Assembly: GCF_000688235.1 (NCBI RefSeq)
Contig: NZ_JHYO01000009.1
Location: forward strand, 62,001-126,000
Source: Terasakiella pusilla DSM 6293
GTDB taxonomy: Bacteria > Pseudomonadota > Alphaproteobacteria > Rhodospirillales > Terasakiellaceae
Length of the DNA stretch: 64,000 bases
Reading direction: 5' to 3'
Shown here: piece after piece, positions 1 to 7,958 of the stretch
How positions within the stretch are numbered: position 1 is the first letter of the stretch
How the letters are laid out: every line of letters starts with the position of its first letter
Translations under genes and position numbers: made by a program
The notes under the pieces: model-generated
What the model saw: only the letters and a program-made list of their open reading frames with translations
What the model was told of the DNA's origin: nothing
Databases searched by the model: none

Positions 1-232
1 TAAAGAACAGCTCACCCATCAACAGAAAGAGGGGGATCGGCACAAGGCTGAATTTGGATAAAGCCCCAAAGCCGTTGTCCAGCAATTGTGTAATACCGGC
101 TTCACCGCCCATAAAGACCCAGGCACCGATAATGTTTGCGCCCAGAAAACCGAAGGCGATCGGGGTGCCGATTGCCATAAATAAGAGAACAAGGCCTAAC
201 AGAAAGCTAAGCGCCCAATACCATTCCATCAT
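1..232 (-). CDS. dctM: TRAP transporter large permease DctM (N-terminus only)
   Basis: The gene runs off the left edge, so only about the first 77 residues are present. The visible part begins MMEWYWALSFLLGLVLLF and has hydrophobic segments and the PIAFGFLGAN and PIPLFLLMGELFF stretches usual at the start of the DctM/4TM-12TM permease. It would be the ion-coupled membrane channel of a TRAP system working with DctQ and the binding protein DctP. Its ATG overlaps the stop of the upstream dctQ (ATGA-type overlap), which indicates translational coupling and supports the start at 232; ATG at 229 is a near-equal alternative. It is the last visible gene of the leuC-leuD-dctPQM operon. Family is clear; substrate is not readable from sequence. 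Confidence 0.9.
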   Translation of the reverse strand, partial: MMEWYWALSFLLGLVLLFMAIGTPIAFGFLGANIIGAWVFMGGEAGITQLLDNGFGALSKFSLVPIPLFLLMGELFF

Positions 233-747
233 TCGTTAATCCCTGCTTCACCGCTATGAATAATATCTTTACCGAAAATAAAGCGGCTGAATTCGATTGC
301 CATTGCGGTGAAACTGATTGGGAACACCACGGTCAGGACCCACTTGGGAACGAAGAAAGCGCGCACGTCATAGTCTTGACGTTCGATATTTACCATCATC
401 AGGTCCAGACCTTTCCAGGCGAGAACGATACAGATGAGTGTGGCAAGAATCGCCACGGTACGGCTGACTATTTGTAAAAGGAGAGGGGACAGCAACGAGG
501 TAAGAAGTTCAATATGAACCTGACCCTTCATACGGATCAGCCACGGCGTGCCCAAAAGCGTTAAATAATAAATCGAGTATTCCGTTGACAGGAAAAACCA
601 TGCTGACGGTTGAAATCCGATATTGCGGATGAGAACCGAAACAACAATTGCGACCATGAGCCAAACCAGCATCAAAGCGGCAATCAGCGCCATGAGGTTG
701 ATTAAACCGTCATAGCTACATTTTATATATCGAAAGAAAGTGTTCAC
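229..747 (-). CDS. dctQ: TRAP transporter small permease DctQ
   Basis: This 172-residue protein has four predicted membrane spans (roughly residues 13-38, 50-66, 88-110 and 132-150), the normal size and topology of the small TRAP permease. The segment FFLSTEYSIYYLTLLGTPWL followed by R-KGQVHIELL is characteristic of DctQ proteins, which bridge the binding protein and the large permease in the inner membrane. It overlaps dctM by 4 bases and lies 98 bases after dctP; that gap contains a strong hairpin. The family call is secure, and the transported compound is inferred only from the neighbouring dehydratase genes (probably a carboxylate). Confidence 0.92.
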   Translation of the reverse strand: MNTFFRYIKCSYDGLINLMALIAALMLVWLMVAIVVSVLIRNIGFQPSAWFFLSTEYSIYYLTLLGTPWLIRMKGQVHIELLTSLLSPLLLQIVSRTVAILATLICIVLAWKGLDLMMVNIERQDYDVRAFFVPKWVLTVVFPISFTAMAIEFSRFIFGKDIIHSGEAGINE

Positions 748-771
748 TGTTTTTCCCGCTGTTTTATCCTA

Positions 772-805
772 AAAGAGGTTTGAGGTATTGCACTCAAACC
801 TCTTT
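772..805 (-). terminator. Intercistronic hairpin between dctP and dctQ
   Basis: A perfect 13-base inverted repeat (arms 772-784 and 793-805, 8-base loop) lies between dctP and dctQ. Read on the minus strand the second arm ends in TCTTTT, but the T-run is short, so partial termination or 3'-end protection of the dctP message is more likely than a full stop. This would give more binding protein than permease. A comparable hairpin sits at the same place in the second TRAP operon (38329-38367). Confidence 0.7.
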
Positions 806-845
806 ATTAGGAAAGGAACTTTTTGAAACTTACAAGGGGTGACCC

Positions 846-1850
846 TTATTTATTGAATTTTTCAATAAGCGCATTGTAATGCGTCAGCTTCGTCGGGTGT
901 TTTTCCATTTGTTCACGCATGCGGGCCCAAGTTGCTTCTTTGGCAGCTTTTTCAAACTCTGCATCACCATTACCCGGCAGGGACACGAATGTCATGCCAT
1001 TGGCTTTCAGTTCAGCAGCTTGTTCTTCAGCCAGTTTCGCAAACTCGTTAGAGCTTTCGATTTCGTGCTGGATCGCTGTATCTTGCAAGACTTTTTTCGC
1101 AGCGTCGCTCAACTCGTTCCAAGCATCAAGGTTAACGATGACGCCCATGTCAGTTGAGAAGAAGTCAGGACCGACGCGGTATTTCAGGAACTTGTCCCAA
1201 CCAAGGTCTTTCAGGCCGATTTGTGTCCAGCCTGTTGCGTTGGCAACAGAACGTTCCAGGGCAGAATAAACGTCAGTTGTCGGCAGGTTGATCGGCTGTG
1301 CTTTCAGGTAGTCTTTAAAGAAAGCATCATAAACCGGGTTGCTGCGCAGACGCATGTTCGTCACGTCGATTTTACCGTCTGTGAATTTCGGCTCGTTGAC
1401 AGTGTAGAGGTTGTAGCTCACACCGCTGTCAAACCAACCGAGGTAGTAAACGCCCATTTTTTCTTGGTGGATCTGGTTCAACAGGTCCAGACCGCCGTTT
1501 TTACGGGCATATTCAGCATTGGCGTTGGAGGCAACAAGCGCATCACGTTCCGGGACTGTACCAGCATAGAAGCTAGCTGCAGTGTAGGCCATATCGACAA
1601 CACCATTACGAACCGCTTCTGGTTGTTGGGCAAGGCCGATTGCTTCCGGTCCGCCACGTACGACGATTTCAACAACGCCTTTACCATTTTCGTTTACCTT
1701 GTCCACGAAGGACAGGAAGCTTTTGGTGTAAATCAAAGACGAAGGGAATGCGTGGACGGCTGTTACTCTGTCGACCGCCAAAGCCGCTTGTGAGGAGAAA
1801 GTCCCCACGGCGATGGCAAGACCTGCCGCAATACGAGTTAGTTTTTTCAC
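846..1850 (-). CDS. dctP: TRAP transporter substrate-binding protein DctP
   Basis: The product is 334 residues with a cleavable signal peptide (MKKLTRIAAGLAIAVGTFSS, cleavage near ALA-V), so it is periplasmic. The mature part has the DctP layout: AVHAFPSSL near the start, a central MRLRSNPVYDAFFKDY segment whose Arg normally binds the substrate carboxylate, and INLPTTDVYSALERSVANA, the helix lining the pocket. Length matches the family (about 325-340). It follows leuD after 37 bases on the same strand, so uptake is probably co-expressed with the LeuCD-type dehydratase. A carboxylic acid substrate is likely; its identity is not determined. Confidence 0.93.
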   Translation of the reverse strand: MKKLTRIAAGLAIAVGTFSSQAALAVDRVTAVHAFPSSLIYTKSFLSFVDKVNENGKGVVEIVVRGGPEAIGLAQQPEAVRNGVVDMAYTAASFYAGTVPERDALVASNANAEYARKNGGLDLLNQIHQEKMGVYYLGWFDSGVSYNLYTVNEPKFTDGKIDVTNMRLRSNPVYDAFFKDYLKAQPINLPTTDVYSALERSVANATGWTQIGLKDLGWDKFLKYRVGPDFFSTDMGVIVNLDAWNELSDAAKKVLQDTAIQHEIESSNEFAKLAEEQAAELKANGMTFVSLPGNGDAEFEKAAKEATWARMREQMEKHPTKLTHYNALIEKFNK

Positions 1851-1887
1851 GATTTATCTCCTGCTAAATTAAATGTCGGCTTTGTTA

Positions 1888-2508
1888 TCAGGCCGACGTT
1901 TTAAAACTGGAAAGCCAATTAAAACGACTGAAATATCCCTCTTGGAAGCTTTGAATATGCTTGGCTTCCTGAAGGGTTAAGTCGATATCATCCCAGCCGT
2001 TCAATAGTTTCTTTTTCCAGACGGGTCGTATGTCAAAAGAAACGCTCACTTCACCTATCGACACAGTTTGTTCTGCTAAATCGACAGACATTTCCCTCAC
2101 CTTCCCGTTCAGGGCCGCAAACAGGCGGTCGCAATCGTCTTCGCTGACGATGGCAGGAACCAGCCCGTTATTGACTGAATTGGAGGAAAAAATATCGCCA
2201 AAACTTGGGGCAACGACGCAGCGGATGCCATAGTCCACAAGGGCATAGACAGCCGCTTCACGCGAGGAACCCGCCCCGAAGTTTCGACGAGAGACAATCG
2301 TTTTGCAGCTCTGGTCCGTATCCGTGTTCAGCACAAAGTCTGAAATCGGATCGCCCTTTGCATCAAAACGAAGGTCGTAAAGTAAAAAGTTATCGTACCC
2401 CACACTGCGCGGCTCTTTCATAAAGCGCGCGGGGATCAGTTGGTCCGTATCTACGTTTGCAAGATCAAGCGGGCAGGCCGGGGCTTTGATTTTGGTAAAG
2501 GCTTCCAT
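1888..2508 (-). CDS. leuD: LeuD-like hydro-lyase small subunit
   Basis: This is the swivelling small subunit of a two-chain aconitase-family dehydratase. It has LANVDTDQLIPARFMK near the N-terminus and NFGAGSSREAAVYALVDYG, the loop that closes over the active site; about 206 residues fits LeuD. It may also start at GTG 2511, but the ATG at 2508 overlaps the leuC stop by one base (TGATG), implying coupled translation with the large subunit. Position in an operon with a TRAP transporter, divergent from a methylisocitrate-lyase-like gene, argues for a catabolic hydro-lyase (2-alkylmalate, dimethylmalate or citraconate type) and not for leucine synthesis; this is inference. The symbol states family only. 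Confidence 0.85.
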   Translation of the reverse strand: MEAFTKIKAPACPLDLANVDTDQLIPARFMKEPRSVGYDNFLLYDLRFDAKGDPISDFVLNTDTDQSCKTIVSRRNFGAGSSREAAVYALVDYGIRCVVAPSFGDIFSSNSVNNGLVPAIVSEDDCDRLFAALNGKVREMSVDLAEQTVSIGEVSVSFDIRPVWKKKLLNGWDDIDLTLQEAKHIQSFQEGYFSRFNWLSSFKTSA

Positions 2509-3920
2509 CACAGCTCTCCCGTTGTGTTGAAGTTGCGAATATCACTGAGTTTGCCGTTTACAGCCGCCCAAGCGACCATGGCAGGGGACATCAGATGGGT
2601 GCGTGACCCCGGCCCCTGACGGCCTTTAAAGTTCCGGTTGGAGGTCGAGGCACAGCGCTCGCCGGGTGCGACGATATCCCCATTCATGCCAACGCACATG
2701 GAACAGCCCGATTCAACCCACTCCAATCCAGCGTCGGTAAAAATTTTGTCCAGACCTTCGGCTTCGGCTTGTTTTTTAACGTCGGTGGAGCCGGGGGACA
2801 CAATGCCGGGCACTTTGCTTTTTTGTCCTTTTAAGACAACAGCAGCGGCGCGCAGGTCTTCAATGCGGGAATTTGTGCAAGACCCGATGAAGATGCGATC
2901 AATGGCAATCTCTTCCAAAGCTTGCCCTGCTGTTAGCCCCATGTAGGCAAGGCTATCAGCGATTTGGCGGCCTTTACCTTGGTCTGTTTGGGTCTTCGGG
3001 TCGGGACAATGGGCCGTGATGGGCAAACCTTCTTCCGGGGAGACACCCCATGTGACCGTTGGGGCAATTTCGCCCGCGTCAATGACGATCTCTCGATCAA
3101 AGCTTGCGCCGTCATCAGTTTTAAGGCCTTGCCAGTACGCGCACGCTGCTGCCCAGGCTTCCCCTTTCGGGCTGCGTGGTTTGTCTTTTAGGAAGGCGAT
3201 GGTTTTATCATCCGGTGCGATCATGCCGATGCGCCCGCCTGCCTCAATGGACAGGTTGCATAAAGTCATGCGTGCTTCGACGGATAGATTTTCGACGGCT
3301 TCGCCGGCATATTCAATGGCACAACCGCGTGCGGCATCTGCCCCATACTGAGAAATCCAGTGCAGTGCCATGTCTTTGGCCGTGACCCCGTGGGCCAGCT
3401 TGCCGTTAAAGGTAATGCGGATTTGTTTCGGTTTGGTTTGCCAAATGGTTTGCGTGGCAAGTACGTGCGCCACTTCAGAGGCACCGATGCCAAAGGCGAT
3501 GGCGCCCATGGCCCCATGTGTAGCCGTGTGGCTATCACCGCAGACCATAATCAAGCCGGGTTGCGTCAGGCCCAGTTCCGGACCGACCACATGGACGATC
3601 CCTTGGTTGGGGCTTTCCAGACCAACCAGTTCAATGCCGTGCTTGGTCGTATTATTTTCCAGCGTTTTGATGACAGAGGCGATTTTGTCAGCAACACTAT
3701 CTAATGTGCGGGCATGGGTCGGGACATAATGGTCCGCGATGCCTAATGTCTTTTGTGGGTAAGGGATCGTCAGTCCGCGCCCGTCAATTTGGGAGAAAGC
3801 ATGAAACGAGCCTTCATGGACGAAATGCTGATCGACCCAAAGCAAACTTTGACCTGTCTCATCACGTTTAATCTCGTGAGCCTGCCAAACTTTATCGAAC
3901 AAGGTTTGGGGGGTAGTCAT
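2508..3920 (-). CDS. leuC: LeuC-like hydro-lyase large subunit (4Fe-4S)
   Basis: The large subunit carries the 4Fe-4S cluster of an isopropylmalate-isomerase-type hydro-lyase. The three cluster cysteines are visible at about residues 350 (IGSCTNSRIEDL), 408 and 411 (SGCSMCVGMNGD), with the GDSHTATHGAMG motif near 130. The ATG at 3920 is preceded by GGAG at good spacing, so I prefer it to the upstream TTG at 3926. It opens the leuC-leuD-dctPQM operon, and 18-57 bases before the start lie two palindromes matching those in front of the GntR gene. Substrate may be a branched malate or maleate. No leuA or leuB is nearby, which weakens a biosynthetic reading. Confidence 0.87.
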   Translation of the reverse strand: MTTPQTLFDKVWQAHEIKRDETGQSLLWVDQHFVHEGSFHAFSQIDGRGLTIPYPQKTLGIADHYVPTHARTLDSVADKIASVIKTLENNTTKHGIELVGLESPNQGIVHVVGPELGLTQPGLIMVCGDSHTATHGAMGAIAFGIGASEVAHVLATQTIWQTKPKQIRITFNGKLAHGVTAKDMALHWISQYGADAARGCAIEYAGEAVENLSVEARMTLCNLSIEAGGRIGMIAPDDKTIAFLKDKPRSPKGEAWAAACAYWQGLKTDDGASFDREIVIDAGEIAPTVTWGVSPEEGLPITAHCPDPKTQTDQGKGRQIADSLAYMGLTAGQALEEIAIDRIFIGSCTNSRIEDLRAAAVVLKGQKSKVPGIVSPGSTDVKKQAEAEGLDKIFTDAGLEWVESGCSMCVGMNGDIVAPGERCASTSNRNFKGRQGPGSRTHLMSPAMVAWAAVNGKLSDIRNFNTTGEL

Positions 3921-3937
3921 TTGCAATCAACTCCACA

Positions 3938-3977
3938 ATACATTCAAATGTTATATTGATGATACATTTAAATGTAT
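3938..3977. promoter_or_regulatory. Paired GntR-type operators before leuC
   Basis: Positions 3962-3977 read ATACATTTAAATGTAT, a perfect 16-base palindrome. A second, imperfect copy (ATACATTCAAATGTTAT) lies at 3938-3954, about two helical turns away. The same half-sites recur at 4856-4897 before the GntR gene. The A/T-rich symmetric form fits winged-helix GntR/HutC operators, so the neighbouring regulator is the likely binder. Confidence 0.7.
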
Positions 3978-4014
3978 TTCTTTAGCAAGCTGATTTATCA
4001 AAAAAATGTAACGT

Positions 4015-4800
4015 TTAAATAATCTCGGTTGTCCAACGGCGGGAATCCCCGTCACCTGTACGGTTTAGGTCGATGCGCAGTTGGTATTTGTCAGGGCGAT
4101 AGTAAGCGTCGAGATATTCAACGCCGACCCCGTTCACGTCATAAACGACGCGATTGAGGTAGATAAGGGGGGAGCCAACCGGGACTTCAAGCGATTCTGC
4201 AATCTCCTGTGTCGCAAGGACGGCGGAAATATGTTGTTTGGCGCTATCGATCTTGATGCCGCCTTTTTCCAGCAGGCGGAACAGTGGTGTGGTGGCGAGA
4301 TCAGCCTCATTATAATTGTCCGCGATAGATTCCGGGACATGTGTAATAAGATAAGAGAACGGAATACCATCAAGAAGACGGATACGCACGGAGCGCTGAA
4401 CCCTTTGTTCTTCGCCAAGTTTTAGTTCTTCGCGCACAGCGCGCGATGGCATTTGATAGGCGAATTCCAGCAGGCGCACCTGAGAGTCGCGGCCCATACG
4501 CTCAAGGGAGGGGAAAAGGTCTGCAATACTCGCATGCATGACCGAACTTTTGACCACCGAGTCGTTTACGACTGTCCCAAGGCCCGGTTTGCGGTCCACA
4601 AGTCCGTCATCGGCAAGGGCTTTGATGGCGGCACGCACGGTCACGCGCGATACGCCATAAGTCTCGGCAAGCTTCAGTTCCCCCGGCAATTTGCAGCCCG
4701 CACGGTAGCGGCTGCTGACAATTTCATCCTTTAGGAGAAGGTAGAGCTGGTGATGTTTTGTACCTGTCTTGGAGTCACCGAGTGCTTTTAAGTGCGCCAT
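4015..4800 (-). CDS. GntR/HutC-family transcriptional regulator
   Basis: A winged-helix domain occupies roughly residues 12-80 (YLLLKDEIVSSRYRAGCKLP, then LAETYGVSRVTVRAAIKALA and the wing DGLVDRKPGLGT), followed by a UTRA ligand-binding domain to the C-terminus. This is the GntR/HutC architecture, where binding of a pathway metabolite releases DNA. I place the start at ATG 4800 because AAGGAAG precedes it at ideal spacing; an open frame continues to 4878 but encodes an unlikely hydrophobic leader over the operator region. The gene lies between two divergent operons whose promoters share palindromes, making it the probable local repressor and autoregulator. Confidence 0.9.
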   Translation of the reverse strand: MAHLKALGDSKTGTKHHQLYLLLKDEIVSSRYRAGCKLPGELKLAETYGVSRVTVRAAIKALADDGLVDRKPGLGTVVNDSVVKSSVMHASIADLFPSLERMGRDSQVRLLEFAYQMPSRAVREELKLGEEQRVQRSVRIRLLDGIPFSYLITHVPESIADNYNEADLATTPLFRLLEKGGIKIDSAKQHISAVLATQEIAESLEVPVGSPLIYLNRVVYDVNGVGVEYLDAYYRPDKYQLRIDLNRTGDGDSRRWTTEII

Positions 4801-4855
4801 GCTGTTAGCTTCCTTGCAGAATGAGACTGCCTTGAACATTAAAAAATAGAAATCC

Positions 4856-4897
4856 AATACAAATAAATGTATTGCCAAAGATACATTTCAATGTATC
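4856..4897. promoter_or_regulatory. GntR operators in the divergent promoter
   Basis: Positions 4880-4897 hold GATACATT-TC-AATGTATC, perfect arms with a 2-base spacer, and 4856-4873 hold a degenerate copy (AATACAAATAAATGTATT). Together with 3938-3977 this gives four related sites covering the GntR promoter, the leuC promoter and the start region of the 4990-10292 operon. The TTTAAAAA tract just downstream (4919-4926) may belong to the plus-strand promoter. Confidence 0.68.
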
Positions 4898-4989
4898 ATA
4901 AAATAATGGAGCATTACATTTAAAAAAACAACTGCCTAATCCTGCTCGGATGTAAATAAGTCAGTGTTGATAAACTGGAGGCAAATCGG

Positions 4990-5400
4990 ATGACCCAAAA
5001 CGTAACTGTCGAGGATATGGGGCCGCAAAAGGCGCTGGTGCTCGATTTTTTAAAAACCATGGAAGCACGTGACCTTGAAAAGGCACGGACCATGATTTCA
5101 TCCGATTTTGTAATGGAATTTCCTGGCAGCGGCAAAATGACCCGTTTTGAAGACCTGATTGCCTGGGCGAAAGACCGTTACCAGTTTGTCACCAAGACCA
5201 TTGAAGATGTATCGACAGCGGCTAAAGAAGACGGCGGTGTCGTGGTCTATTGCCACGGTATGCTGGCAGGGCGTTGGAAGAATGATGTGCTTTTCGAGAA
5301 TGTTCGCTTTATCGACCGTTTCGTTGTTCGTGACGGTTTGATCGTTCAACAGGATGTCTGGAACGATCTGGCACTCCACACACCAGATAATAATAAATAG
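4990..5400 (+). CDS. NTF2/SnoaL-like small protein
   Basis: This 136-residue protein matches the NTF2-like cone fold: an N-terminal helix pair (VLDFLKTMEARDLEKARTMI), then DFVMEFPGSGKMTRFEDLIAWA, and alternating beta strands ending in FIDRFVVRDGLIVQQDVWND. Members act as small isomerases, dehydratases or accessory proteins, and the sequence does not fix which. It is the first gene of the divergent catabolic operon and is 11 bases before the lyase gene. A RBS (GGAGG-like, CTGGAGGCAAATCGG) precedes the ATG. I call the fold with fair confidence and leave the reaction open. Confidence 0.75.
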   Translation: MTQNVTVEDMGPQKALVLDFLKTMEARDLEKARTMISSDFVMEFPGSGKMTRFEDLIAWAKDRYQFVTKTIEDVSTAAKEDGGVVVYCHGMLAGRWKNDVLFENVRFIDRFVVRDGLIVQQDVWNDLALHTPDNNK

Positions 5401-5411
5401 GTATAGTATAG

Positions 5412-6290
5412 ATGGTTACTTCTACAGTGAAACTTAAAGACAAGCTGCACGCAAAAGAGATTGTGGTGGCCCCCGGTGTCTATGATGCGCTTGGTGCGTC
5501 ACTGGCGCAAAGTGCAGGGTTCGACACCGTTTATCTGTCTGGTGCCAGCCTTGCCTACACAAAACTGGGTCAGCCGGATATCGGCTTGCTGAGCTTTACA
5601 GAAATTGCGGACAGCCTATGGCGTATCCGTGACCGGACCGACCTGTCCATCGTGGCGGATTGTGATACCGGTTTTGGCAATGCCCTAAACGCCATGCGTT
5701 GCGTTAAGATGTTGGAACGCGCAGGCGCAAACGCTATCCAGCTGGAAGATCAGACCTACCCGAAACGTTGTGGTCACTTGGCAGGTAAAAACCTGATCCC
5801 GTTGAACGAGATGGTTGGTAAATTGAAAGCCGCCCTTGATGCCCGTCAAAGCGAAGATACATTGATTGTGGCGCGCACGGATGCTTTGGGCGTGATCGGC
5901 ACTGACGAAGCTATTGAACGTGCCTTGGCCTTTAAAGAGTGCGGCGCGGATATGGTATTTGTTGAAGGGATTCGTAGTGATGACGATATCCAGAAAATCA
6001 TGACAGCCCTGAACGGTGAAATTCCGATTATGGCGAATATGGTTGAAGGGGGTGATACACCGCTTAAAAATGCTGAAATTCTGCAAGAGCTGGGTTTCTC
6101 GCTGGTGATTTTCCCCGGTGCATTGGTGCGCGCGGTGACGGCTATGGCCTCTGAATTTTTCGCGACCCTTAAAAAGGACGGCACAACGGATAACTTCCGT
6201 GATCGTATGCTGAACTTCACACAGTTGAACGAATTCCTCGGCACCGCAGAGATGTTGGCGATGGGACAAAAATACGAAGGAGACAAGTAA
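5412..6290 (+). CDS. Isocitrate lyase/methylisocitrate lyase family C-C lyase
   Basis: A 292-residue alpha/beta-barrel enzyme of the ICL/PEP-mutase superfamily. The Mg-binding ADCDTGFGN (Asp83, Asp85), LEDQ (Glu112) and the lyase loop KRCGHLAGK with the catalytic Cys120 are all visible. KRCGH identifies the lyase branch (isocitrate, methylisocitrate, dimethylmalate, oxaloacetate-type lyases) and excludes PEP mutase. The expected chemistry is retro-aldol/Claisen cleavage of a 2-hydroxy diacid to pyruvate or glyoxylate plus a shorter acid. A LeuCD hydro-lyase in the divergent operon could make its 2-hydroxyacid substrate, as dimethylmaleate hydratase does for dimethylmalate lyase in nicotinate fermentation; that parallel is inference. 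Confidence 0.87.
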   Translation: MVTSTVKLKDKLHAKEIVVAPGVYDALGASLAQSAGFDTVYLSGASLAYTKLGQPDIGLLSFTEIADSLWRIRDRTDLSIVADCDTGFGNALNAMRCVKMLERAGANAIQLEDQTYPKRCGHLAGKNLIPLNEMVGKLKAALDARQSEDTLIVARTDALGVIGTDEAIERALAFKECGADMVFVEGIRSDDDIQKIMTALNGEIPIMANMVEGGDTPLKNAEILQELGFSLVIFPGALVRAVTAMASEFFATLKKDGTTDNFRDRMLNFTQLNEFLGTAEMLAMGQKYEGDK

Positions 6291-6968
6291 ATGATTACCA
6301 GCGATAAAACAGCCAGAGAAATTTTTGAAGATGTGATGGCAAACCCGCAGCGTGTGCCGTTTGGGTTTGGTGAAAAAGCGGTTCTTGTCAATGTTGACCC
6401 GCAAAAAGCCTACACACGCACGGACCTGTTTAAAACAGCTTACGAAACCGACCCGAAGCAGCTTGATTACACCAACGAGCTGGCAGAGCGTTTCCGGGAG
6501 TTGAACTGGCCGGTTGTCTGGACCCATGTTGCCTTTTTGGATAGCGCGGAAGATGCCGGCGTTTGGGGCACACGCACAGACACGCCTGATTCTTTGCAAA
6601 ACATCAAGTATGGTTCCGAACGCAGCGAATTTGATGATCGCTTGAACATCGATAAATCCCGCGACGTGATTTACACCAAACGTATGCCGTCTGCTTTCTT
6701 TGAAACACCGCTGCAATCCCTGTTGGTCTGGCATAAGGTTGATACGGTCATCATCACGGGTGGTTCTACATCCGGCTGTATCCGTGCAACGGCAGTAGAC
6801 AGCCTGTCCCGCGGTTATCGCACCATTGTCCCGATGGAATGTGTGTCTGATAAGCATGAAAGCTATCACTTTGCCAACCTGACGGACCTGCATCTTAAAT
6901 ATGCGGACGTTATGGAAGTTGCCGATGTGAAAGGCTGGCTTGACGGTAAAATCGACGGTTCAAAATAA
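6291..6968 (+). CDS. Isochorismatase-family amidohydrolase
   Basis: The 225-residue protein has the cysteine hydrolase triad of the family: Asp36 (VNVDPQKAYT), Lys130 (TKRMPSAFFET) and Cys163 in GGSTSGCIRATAVDS. The SGC-RATAVDS form is found in N-carbamoylsarcosine amidase and maleamate amidase relatives, so an amide or carbamoyl C-N bond is the likely target and ammonia the likely product. Its ATG follows the upstream stop directly (TAAATG), so it is co-translated with the lyase. Within the operon it could release nitrogen before carbon-skeleton cleavage. Substrate is not assignable from sequence alone. Confidence 0.87.
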   Translation: MITSDKTAREIFEDVMANPQRVPFGFGEKAVLVNVDPQKAYTRTDLFKTAYETDPKQLDYTNELAERFRELNWPVVWTHVAFLDSAEDAGVWGTRTDTPDSLQNIKYGSERSEFDDRLNIDKSRDVIYTKRMPSAFFETPLQSLLVWHKVDTVIITGGSTSGCIRATAVDSLSRGYRTIVPMECVSDKHESYHFANLTDLHLKYADVMEVADVKGWLDGKIDGSK

Positions 6969-7016
6969 AGATAAGACGGGGGTGATGCGATTGAAGCAGT
7001 CGCCCGTGGAGGAAAG

Positions 7017-7955
7017 ATGAAAGAAGACCTGAATTTCTTCGACTACTGGGCCTATGAAGATCGCCCGAAAATCGAATGGCCCAATGGCGCGAAAGTCGCT
7101 TTCTGGGTGGCACCGAATATCGAGTTCTATGAGCTTGATCCCCCGCAAAATCCACAACGTAAACCGTGGCCACAGCCCCATCCGGCGCTGGCAGGCTATG
7201 GTATTCGTGATTATGGTAACCGCGTTGGCCATATGCGCCAGATGAAATTGCTGGAAAAATATGGCATCCGCGGTTCCATCTCTCTGTCCGTTGCTTTGTG
7301 TGAGCATCACCCGGAAATTATCGAACTGTGTAAAGAACGCGACTGGGAATTTTTCAGCCACGGGATTTACAACACACGCTATTCCTATGGGATGGATGAA
7401 GCCCAGGAACATGCGATGATCCTTGATAGTATCGAGACGATCTATAAGCACACGGGGCAAAAGTGCGCAGGCTACCTTGCTCCGGCCCTGTCCCACACGG
7501 AACATACATTGGACTTGTTTGCCGAAGTCGGGAGCGAGTTGTTCGGTGATGACGCTGGTATCTATACGTGCGATCTGTTCCATGACGATCAACCGACCCC
7601 GGTGCGGGTCAGAAATGGCAAACGCTTTATCTCCATGCCGTATTCCTTAGAAATGAACGACACCATCGTTTATGCGGTTAATAAAGTTGAGCCACGTCAG
7701 TATGGCACCATGCTGAAACGCCACTTTGATCGCCTGTATCAGGAAGGCGCGCAATCGGGCACGGTCATGTGTATTCCGACCCACAACTATCAGGTCAGCT
7801 GCCCGCATCGCATGAAAGCGTTTGAGGAAGCTTTGGAGTATATCACCGGACATCCTGACGTCTGGGTCGCCACAGGGCGTGAGATCGCGCAATATTATCT
7901 CGACAACTATTATGATGCAGCGCTGGCAGATATCGCGCGCAAACAGGAGGCATAG
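7017..7955 (+). CDS. Polysaccharide-deacetylase-family (PuuE-like) hydrolase 1
   Basis: A 312-residue NodB-homology barrel of the cytosolic, PuuE/allantoinase-like type: no signal peptide, an N-terminal segment with GIRDYGNRVG, then FFSHGIYNTRY (metal/active-site His region) and CIPTHNYQVSCPHRM near the C-terminus. This branch hydrolyses cyclic amides or N-acyl compounds instead of surface polysaccharide. It starts 48 bases after the amidohydrolase and is followed 3 bases later by a paralogue sharing the same landmarks. The GGAGGAAAG before the ATG supports the start. Cyclic amide opening is my inference from family and context. Confidence 0.82.
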   Translation: MKEDLNFFDYWAYEDRPKIEWPNGAKVAFWVAPNIEFYELDPPQNPQRKPWPQPHPALAGYGIRDYGNRVGHMRQMKLLEKYGIRGSISLSVALCEHHPEIIELCKERDWEFFSHGIYNTRYSYGMDEAQEHAMILDSIETIYKHTGQKCAGYLAPALSHTEHTLDLFAEVGSELFGDDAGIYTCDLFHDDQPTPVRVRNGKRFISMPYSLEMNDTIVYAVNKVEPRQYGTMLKRHFDRLYQEGAQSGTVMCIPTHNYQVSCPHRMKAFEEALEYITGHPDVWVATGREIAQYYLDNYYDAALADIARKQEA

Positions 7956-7958
7956 ATC

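Noticed and set aside
1888-3920. Leucine biosynthesis genes
   Set aside because: LeuC/LeuD family is clear but no leuA/leuB is nearby, and the genes share an operon with a TRAP importer and operators with a catabolic set.
5412-6290. PEP mutase, i.e. phosphonate synthesis
   Set aside because: The loop reads KRCGHLAGK with a catalytic Cys, the lyase form; PEP mutase has the EDK...NS form, and no PEP-mutase partner decarboxylase is near.
5685-6893. 402-codon antisense open frame
   Set aside because: It lies opposite the lyase and amidohydrolase genes, its product is His/Cys-rich without motifs, and the sense genes have intact active sites.
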